The position numbers and the translations under genes are program-made. Below, piece after piece: positions 53,030 through 64,000 of a stretch of DNA of 64,000 bases. The DNA is from Daphnia pulex (Eukaryota; Arthropoda; Branchiopoda; Diplostraca; Daphniidae). The stretch is from NCBI RefSeq assembly GCF_021134715.1, contig NC_060017.1:5084001-5148000 (forward strand), in the 5' to 3' direction. The stretch's first letter is position 1. The number at the start of each line of letters is the position of its first letter. The notes beneath the pieces were generated by a model. That model made no database searches, had not been told where the DNA came from, and saw only the letters and a list, made by a program, of their open reading frames with translations.

Positions 53030-55387
53030 ATGGAGATGAATGTGGACGATTTCAGTATGACTTCTGATTATTGTAGCATTGATGAATTGGATTCAGAAGC
53101 TCGAGAAGATTTGGAAGTTGCACTTTATGGAATGCTTCATCATGCTTCAAATGATGAAGAACATTTCATTAATTCTTCAAGTAACACTGAAAACACTTCA
53201 TCTTTACCCACTGTGAATAAAGCAAGCGAAAATGCTAGTCCCCATGCTGTGAATTACAGCCCAAAACTTTCAAGCAAAGACAAATCTAAGGCAGTCATTT
53301 TGGCATCTGCTACTCCAACAAGTGTGTCATCAAATCGAGGTTCTCGGCAATCAGGCAAAAAGTCTGAATACCCAAAGCAAGCAAAGATACCACATCCAAG
53401 TAAAACCAACACAATAAAAAATTCTAAAAATAGAGATCTTAATTTAAAGAAAAATCCATATTCTGAATATTTGATAATAGAAGAAAGCAGTAATTCAAGC
53501 AAGTTGAAGAATCCTTGTGAGGTAATAACACTTTCTGATGAAGAAGACTCAAAATATGCCTCAATCAACAAATCTTCTAAATTAAGTGCTATCAAAAGGG
53601 GATTGCAAGCTTCAGTGATGAGGGACAAAGGGAAAAATTTTCCAGAAATGTCACTTGTTACTTCCATTCCATCTTCCGTAGAAGGCAGTGAATCTGACAG
53701 CTCCATCACAGTGCTACCATTACCAGACCCCCCACCAGGACCTTCCTACTTGAACTTGGATTCAACTGATTCCTCTGACTCTGATGTTGAAGTATTGAAG
53801 CCCTCTAAAATCAACTACGGAAAAGTGAATATCAAACTGAATGTCAGTCAGCCTGATATTGAAAGCTCACTATTCACTTCAGTCAATCCATCTGAAACAG
53901 CTTTGAATTGGGAAAAATATTCCAGTACCAAATGGACACCAGAAATGATCAAATTCTATGATAAAGATGGATTTGATAGGGATTTGGATTGCATATTAAA
54001 ATCATTTCCGAAAAATGTCAAGTGGTATTTAGATATTGAGGATCGTCGTGGCACTGACTTACAGAGAAATCGTTATTTCGGTAAATCAGCTAAAATGCGA
54101 TGTACCAACTGTAACCAGTGGGATCATGTAGCCAGGTACTGCACAGAAGCCAGAAAAATTATTAGTTGTAGCATCTGTGGTATGCCCGGACACAAACAAT
54201 TTGGATGCCCAAAGAAAATATGTTTGGGTGTAAGTAATACAAACTGTAATCTTCAAATTTTCCAAATAATTTATGTTATTTTTGTGTCTTATTTTTATTT
54301 GCTTCAAAATAGTGCGGCCGTCCGAGTAAAATCCTTATTGAATGTTGTCCTGAATGTCGACGAGAAAAAGACATTGTTTGTATGATATGCCGGTCCAAAC
54401 ATGTCACTCAACGATGTCCTGATCTGTGGAGGCGGTACCATTCAACGACTTCGGATGAAGTTGAAGAGCTGAACAACACAGGGAACACATTAAAACCTAG
54501 GAACGAGTTGTACTGTTGCAACTGCTCAAGTATGATATATTCTTGTCATTTTTAAATCTTCCAGCATTAACTATTTGTTAAACATAGGTCGTGGTCATCT
54601 TGTCCACGAATGTCCCGAGAAGCGTTGGAGCAAATATGTGCCTTCAAACCCAACCATATGTTCATATGAGAATCCCCGACAATTCCTTAACAACGTAACC
54701 AGCAATGGCAAATCTTCAGTTTCAATTAGTGAAGATAAAAAAGAAGTTTGGGTCATTGGAACTAATGGGCAATACCAGTCGCCTAAAAAGGGAGGGCGCC
54801 TTACTCATACCATGCATTACCCACTGGATAGTCAGCCAAGTGAACATTCAATGCAAGCTGCTAGAAACTCGATATTTCGTGAAATCAAACATGTAGAAAT
54901 CTCCTGGCGTAAGCAACTAAAGAAAGGTCGTATGTTAGTAGAGTTTTCCGGACATGGAGATACAAAGGAAGCGAAAAACAGGTTTAAAAAACTCGTCACT
55001 TTTAAGAGGAAGGCTGAATCAAGGAATATCTCTGCCAAAGATGAGTCAAATCCACGAAGTCCCAGTAAACTAGTGAAAGAGACGAAGTTAGTTGCTCCGA
55101 AAGTTCTGCCTTTCTTTATATCTGCAATTGATATAAACCATGTGAGTCGAGAGGGAAAACATATGCATCGACACATCCCCGTCAGTATGAGTGAAAAAGA
55201 GAAACGAAATGTAGGGAAACTATTGGCAAAGTTAGAATTCAAACATCGTGTTCAGATCACTTCTTGTTATGTGGGGAAAAAGTGGGAGGTTACGATACAC
55301 AAACTTCCCAACGGTAATCCTCTTTCTGCTGTCAATTCCATCGTCAGTTACTTGGATGCATCATCGACAAGACCTGGGGGTGCTTAA
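53030..55387 (+). CDS. ZCCHC7: ZCCHC7/AIR-type zinc-knuckle protein
   Basis: There are three exons, 53030-54229, 54313-54529 and 54588-55387, giving 738 aa. The first about 350 residues are Ser/Lys/Asp-rich and probably disordered, with acidic patches (SDEEDS, SDSDVEVL). A run of CCHC knuckles follows: CTNCNQWDHVARYC, CSICGMPGHKQFGC, CMICRSKHVTQRC and CCNCSSRGHLVHEC, with the WKYLD-like segment (VKWYLDIEDRRGT) just upstream. This is the layout of ZCCHC7/Air1-Air2, the RNA-binding subunit of the nuclear TRAMP polyadenylation complex that feeds RNA to the exosome. The C-terminal about 250 residues are basic and of unknown fold. The start gives an acidic N-terminus and follows a plausible 5' UTR; an upstream intron cannot be excluded. 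Confidence 0.87.
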
Positions 55388-55486
55388 TAATGTTAAGTGC
55401 AAAAAAAAAATAATAATAAAATTACGGGAACTCTTGTGTGAGAAATATGATCCTCTAACTGACAATTGATTTCGATTGAACTGGGA

Positions 55487-55492
55487 AATAAA
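55487..55492 (+). terminator. Poly(A) signal AATAAA
   Basis: AATAAA 100 nt after the ZCCHC7 stop. The remaining 55493-56148 shows no coding sequence and contains the MELK promoter and 5' UTR. Confidence 0.6.
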
Positions 55493-56142
55493 ATGCCTCA
55501 AATATTTTGTTTTCAATTCTTGTCGTTCATTTTCCTCCATACTTTCTAATCAAATGCAGTCTAAATGTATTTTGTCCTAAAAGTTTAAACAATTTCTTCT
55601 TAAGTTTTGAAAAAAAAACGGCATGGCAAAGAATTTTTCCTATTTAATTCTAATACACAACTGTACAAGTTTATTCATGAAAAAAAACACGGTCCCGTTT
55701 TTAAGTTTTTTTCTCTTTTTTTTCAAACCTAAGATTTTGTGTTGGGATGGCATAGCAGTGGCCTAGCAGTTTCACATTCTTACGATAGGTGGTGATCAGC
55801 CTTCTTGCCATTGGTTGGTATTCAAATAGTCTCAACTGTTTCAATCCAAAAGTTAAACAGCCAGACAACTCGGGTCCTGCAGAGGAGGGCTCAATAGAAA
55901 TTCCGTAAAATTTTAATGTGTAAGTTACCTTTATTTAATATTTATGAAGCAAAATGTAGAAATGATTTAGTTCGTTTAAGTTTTACTCATTTTTGGTTTG
56001 TGTGACCTAAACTAGACCAAATAGTTCATTGAGAAGCATGCCAGTGTGACACTGCACTCTGCAGATGTTTGCCATTGCCATTCAGTACTTAAATTAATCA
56101 TATCATTTTATTTTGGGATAGGCCTTGGATATTTTAAAGTGA

Positions 56143-59331
<3,189 letters not shown>

Positions 59332-59960
59332 AAGCCCTTACGACACAATGCAACTGGATCAAATTACGCCAAGATTTTTTTAGAATTTCTTATTCATTTG
59401 CATTTGAAAATTGCCGACGTATTTTTTTTTCCTTTTTATCTTTCTTCTAACGAATTTTTACTTCTTACTCTTTCCGTTCTTTCTTGACCGTAAAAAAAAC
59501 GCCTTTCTCCATTCCCTAGCCCGCTTGTAAAACCATTTACATTATAATTCACAAATTTTAGTGCATAACAAATTCCCTTACAGGAAGGTGAAGGGTTGAA
59601 TTAATGTCTGTTGGATTCAGATTGGGTTTTCAATGTGTGCCCTGTTAACTTGGTACTGTCTGTGTATATTAGAAATGTCTTTAATTGATTTTTTCCTTTC
59701 TCTTCAGTCTGTTTCCACCTTATGACTCGTTAATACAAGAGAAGAACCTTGCGGAACACAAGCCAAAAGGATGACATGCTCAAATTTTGACAATGATTCC
59801 AAGATTCTATTGGGATTTTTTTTTTTTTAATATTTTATCAAATGATTGAAAAAATTTTTTAACGAAAACGATTTTATATTTTCTGTCCCGTGTCTTCTCG
59901 GTCAACAGCAACATTGACATAGAATATTAACAATTTTATGTGGGACTGTTACTTTTCCAG

Positions 59961-60031
59961 GCTTATTTCTGTTGCTCCAGCATCATCTCGTAAAGCGCTC
60001 AGTCATTCGGCCGAAAATCAAACAAGCTCAA
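59961..60031 (+). pseudogene. Decayed copy of MELK exon 9 end
   Basis: About 630 nt downstream of the MELK stop, a 71-nt segment bounded by CCAG and GTATAA reads TTTCTGTTGCTCCAGCATCA then TCTCGTAAA. It nearly matches the 3' part of MELK exon 9 (TTTCTGTTGCACCAACACCA then TCTCGTAAA, about 58048-58076) and keeps the splice-site context. The downstream bases have diverged. It is probably a remnant of a partial MELK duplication. The alternative is an unused or rare alternative exon. Confidence 0.55.
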
Positions 60032-63000
60032 GGTATAATTTGTAATATCATTTAAAACAAAATTGCAGTTTATAGTAAATAATGGAGACGGAGACCCCTT
60101 ATTCTTATTCTTATTCTTGAAAAGGGTATCAAACAATAAAAATATTTTTAAATAGTTTTTTAATTGATAAAAGTTCGAATGGTTTTTTGATCCAATTTTT
60201 ATGTTTATGACTTGTTAATAACAGAAAGAACAGTATTTCATTGACCAGTTTACAATCAACTAAGTAGGTACGTCTCTTCTTACTGTGCTCGCTAACCCAA
60301 TAAGTTGGTGCTAATCATATAATTTTATTTAATTAGTCACCATGTTCTCACGATTAGATTTTTTACTTGTCGGGGGGTTGCACAAGGTTCATCTATTTCT
60401 ATTCGTCGAAAATTCAAAAAGTTTACAGAAACGCATTCGGCATTCGTCATAGTAGTCAGTTTGAAGTTTCTACGATAGATGGCTTTTTCAATATTTTGTT
60501 ACTGAAATTTAAAGAAAAAGCGAACTGTACAGTGTAACACGAGTTCTTGCACATTTACACACACTCATACATTGCTAATATACTATCCTCGAATCAGATA
60601 AGATATTTAAGTTCGTCCTTTTAATCAAAACATGATGCCTGGATGCCTTGTAAAACCTAGTAAGAAGTTGAAATGTTACAGTTCATCATGCAATGGCCAA
60701 ACGAAACGATATTTTCTAACATAAACAACTTCCCCCCACTAAAAAAAAAAGCTTTCAAAGACCCTTTCCCTTTGAATGTTGTATTATTTTGGTTGACATA
60801 TCGTTGTTGCTGTGTGTCTTTCGATGATCCAACGTGAGTTGAGGCCATGTGTGCTCACACCGTAAAATGAAGCTGTCAACTTGTTAATGCTAAGTCGTCC
60901 ATCATTTGTTGAACAGTTAGGCTTTTTTTTATTTGTCAAGTAAGATTTAACCAAGCTTCTTTATTGTAACTCCTCCATTGTATTTCAATTTAATTCAGGC
61001 GAAGAAATGATGAACACTGATGGATGGGTGTAGTACACGTTCTGGGTTGTGTTGGCGAGACCCCAAAATCAACACGACGAACAGGAAATTTTCATCAAGA
61101 TGAACCAGCAAGGTAGGCCTACTTTAGTTTCTACATGAGGCTGACATTTTCGCTATAGTTTTGCATTTCGATGTTAACGTAAGTTAAGCCATCTACTTAA
61201 AGAGTGTTGTCGATGTTTCGGTGTCAAGTCGGTAAAAAATGAATTGTCGAAGTCACTGGAGTGGTACGTAGCGGTCGTCCACACCCAACTGCACGCGGCC
61301 TTTACCTTGCAAACTGAATGGCCAACTAAAAGGCTCCTTCAAAATGAATGCATCAATATGCAACGGTTGCCGACCTCTTGTTGTCATCAAGTTACGCCGA
61401 GCGTTTCCAAAGAGCCAGAAAAAAGGGGTTCCTTTTTTTTTCGTTCGTGCCCTTTTCAACCGTTTGAAACGAACGAACTAACTGTTAATCTCTCTCTTAA
61501 ACTGTGATCATATTTTCATTTTTAAGGCGAAAAAAAGGAGGGTTGAGATTCGTTATTTTTATTATTATTTTTCTTCTTCCTGCAACGTCACTGCATTTTC
61601 CCTGTCTTTGAGCTTTTTATTCTTTTCTATTGCAATGTTTTTTTTTCTTCTTGTAAATTTATTTTTGGCAAGGAAAAAAAGGTGTCTGGGGAATTTCCTT
61701 ATCCTTGGTATAGTAGATATGCACATCATTCGAGGGAGTAAAGGGAGAGAGAGATATATAAAGAAAGCTGTTTTCCCACCTGGTTTCTCACGGTAACGCC
61801 AATCTTTATTTCGTCAGTGACGGCCGAAGTGGGAATGGATAGAGTGAGAAAGAGAAAGGAAACTGGCTGGAACAATCAAGGCTTCTATTTTGCTTAGCTG
61901 CTGTCGAGTTGAACGTTTTCGTGTGTCTCAAGATAGGCTAAAAGGTCCTTAGCTCCTCAAAGTGTTTCTTCTTGTTTTCTTTCGTTATGGGAATCACACG
62001 ACGACGAACGGGAGCGGGCAACGAAGAAAAAACACGACCCAAGTTTTGTTTTCTAATCTGGATCACTCAAATTGTTTTATTAGTCGTAATTCAATTGCAA
62101 GCCCAGTTGCTTCTGCTATTGTCTCAACAGTGACGCGACAAGTTGTCTGATTTCGTCAAAACAAATTCAAATCGTTTTTCATACCAATGTCCTATAGTTA
62201 CGTTATTAAGTAGGTACATAGTAGCAGTAGTAGCAGCAGTGCATCCTATTTTTTTTTCCCGTGACGAGTGTTTTGTCTCACCTGAAGAAGGTAGATTGTC
62301 ATTCATCAAAAGAGTTTTTTTTAAGCGGTGCCCAACAATGCTAACTGGTGTTGATTTTTTGCACTTGAGCATAGGGTAATTCAATCTGTGAGCTGACGTC
62401 AATGCCAGCAAGCAAGAGCCTAAAGAGAAAAAAAGGTATGAATTGGAAGGCACTGCTGCATTATTCGCGGTATTTTGTTCTGGGCTCTAACGAATGGTGC
62501 CAACAGGAGAGGGATCGAGACAGGGAGGCAGGCCGTCAGAAAAAAAAGTTTTGTAGTATCCGTTTACTGGCATTTATTCTTGATGGTCAGTTGTTTGCGT
62601 GAAACAATGGCTACATAAGTTTCGGCTCAGTTACAGTGACTAACTACTAACAAAGAGGCTACCGAGTTTCGAATTTCTTGTATTGTTACCGTCTGCGCTC
62701 CCGTAACCAAAGACAGGTGCTAAAGGTATTCTTTCCCTCCGCCCGCTTTTGTGTCCGTTTTCCAACCTTTTTCTTTCTTCCTTTTTTTACTTGGACAGGA
62801 GAGAGAAGGTTTTTTCTTATTTCTTTTCTCCAAGAGGAGACGGTTTAAAATTCCGAGTGCTTTTGTCAACGACCCAAGTCTAGGATAGCAGCGACTTTGA
62901 TTTCTTATTTCGGGAGTCATCGCAAAGCAAGTTTGAGCGAGTTCTGCCAACCGTATCGTTTGTTGTTGTATAGTTTTTCTTTGGAGAAACAGTTTTTTTC

Positions 63001-64000
63001 AGATTCTCTGTTTCTCATTTCTCGGCTCGTCTTCTTCTTCTTTTGATTTCGTATTTTTTTTTAATTTTCATTTTAGTCATTTCACACCGAAATCTTTTTG
63101 AAGAGATGACTTTTTTTTTTGTCCGCCACAATGTCTCGTCTCTCCCGCCGACTTTTCTAAAAACATTTACTCGCTGGCATTGTGTCAAACCGTTGAACTT
63201 CTTTTGTGTTTGGAATAAAAAAGGAAAATTTTTGTTTCATCTTAGTGACGTTTTGCTATGGTTTTGAATCCACAGCTCGCTCTCCACTGGACTCGTTTGC
63301 GTCACAACCTTATTTTCTTTCTATGAACCAACACGACAGGTTTGCTCTTCTCTACCGCATCTAACCGTGATCCGGATTTCGTTCTTTGATTCAAATTTCC
63401 CAAAACAATTCCTGTCGGAATCAATGGAAAGAAAGGCTTTTAAAGTTGGTGGTGGGTAGTCACATGTGTAGTCTCTCGGCCATCTGGATCGATGACGATG
63501 TGGTGCCGTACCTGGAAACGGCTGCCGTGAGCAAGACACGTTAATTGCAGGTTCGGAAATAGTCGCCCCCCCAGCTATCGAACCTGCTTTTTTTATTTGG
63601 AAGCGATGTTACTGGACGTAAATGACATAGTCTGTGCTCATGATAACTCGACGGGTCGGAGGGATATCCCCCTGGAAAAAAAAGAGAGAAATTAAATAAA
63701 AGCAGCTGCCCGTCTGTCACAATATTAGCAGCGCGTGCTCCAGCAGCAGCACCTGCTTCTTGACCCTTTTGACGCCGACTGCAGTTGGGTCCGAGAGCAT
63801 TTAAGAAACCACCGGCCAACTCGGCCTCCGACAAGATATTTTCATGTATAATATAAACCCAGCGGGCTCCGGACGTGGTTTTGTCTCAAAGGATTGCGTC
63901 ATTAACATTTCGGCGTCGCATTATTCGATCCCATTTCTTCCCGTCTTTTTTTGTTTCAATTCTATTTTTCGGTTAACAAGACAATCATGATATAGCCGGG
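60032..64000. other. Mostly non-coding tail with isolated exon-like scraps
   Basis: No complete gene was found. A short open start (ATGAACCAGCAAG at about 61101-61113 before GTAGGC) could be a first coding exon of a plus-strand gene running off the window, but the following sequence offers no clear partner. A long 3' UTR for MELK may occupy the left part. Homopolymer T runs are frequent. Confidence 0.35.
63615..63887 (-). CDS. Possible terminal exons of an unrecognised gene (partial)
   Basis: On the reverse strand, an open stretch at about 63727-63887 encodes ILSEAELAGGFLNALGPNC and then an Ala/Gly-rich segment. A GTGACA donor candidate and a pyrimidine-rich acceptor ending TTTCCAG at 63672-63675 lead to a final short exon reading GDIPPTRRVIMSTDYVIYVQ and a stop at about 63615. 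The donor is weak and no family is recognised. If real, the gene continues beyond 64000. Confidence 0.3.

Overview
The window is a piece of a compact eukaryotic nuclear genome. Genes are split by many short GT-AG introns, mostly about 60-100 nt. Gene content is metazoan and base composition is AT-rich. Intron size, gene density and protein style fit an arthropod, and a branchiopod crustacean such as Daphnia is my best guess; this is inference from style, not a database match. Every gene model listed with an exon list was assembled by hand, and for each one the reading phase is compatible across all junctions.

Left part (1-15.8 kb): mitochondrial ATP synthase subunit e (minus strand) and a small secreted Thr/Ser-rich protein (minus strand). 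After these comes a gene-poor, decaying region. It holds a broken copy of a DDX55/Spb4-type DEAD-box helicase gene, exon-like fragments of unknown origin, a locally multiplied AT-rich segment, and a striking inverted repeat of about 520 bp with a 20-nt loop.

Middle part (15.8-38.7 kb): a 20-exon, 8.5-kb minus-strand gene encodes a secreted protein of about 1729 aa with two animal haem-peroxidase domains in tandem. The first domain has lost the distal His, the proximal His and the Asn that supports the proximal His. The second domain keeps them. The linker carries several furin-type basic sites and a His cluster. A stretch of about 10 kb with no recognisable gene follows, then an F-box/leucine-rich-repeat-like gene (minus strand).

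Right part (38.7-64 kb): two MARVEL-type four-helix membrane protein genes lie in tandem, and the second has two homologous, phase-0 copies of its third-helix exon that look mutually exclusive. Next come an EF1-gamma/ValRS-type GST-fold gene and cytosolic alanyl-tRNA synthetase (both minus strand). ARV1 is divergent from alanyl-tRNA synthetase. MIS12, ZCCHC7-type zinc-knuckle protein and MELK kinase follow head-to-tail on the plus strand. A decayed copy of a MELK exon lies past the MELK 3' end. The last 4 kb shows only exon-like scraps.

The genes do not form one pathway. Housekeeping genes (AARS, ARV1, MIS12, ZCCHC7, MELK) cluster at the right. The lineage-flavoured material (double peroxidase, mucin-like protein, MARVEL pair, decayed repeats) lies to the left of them.
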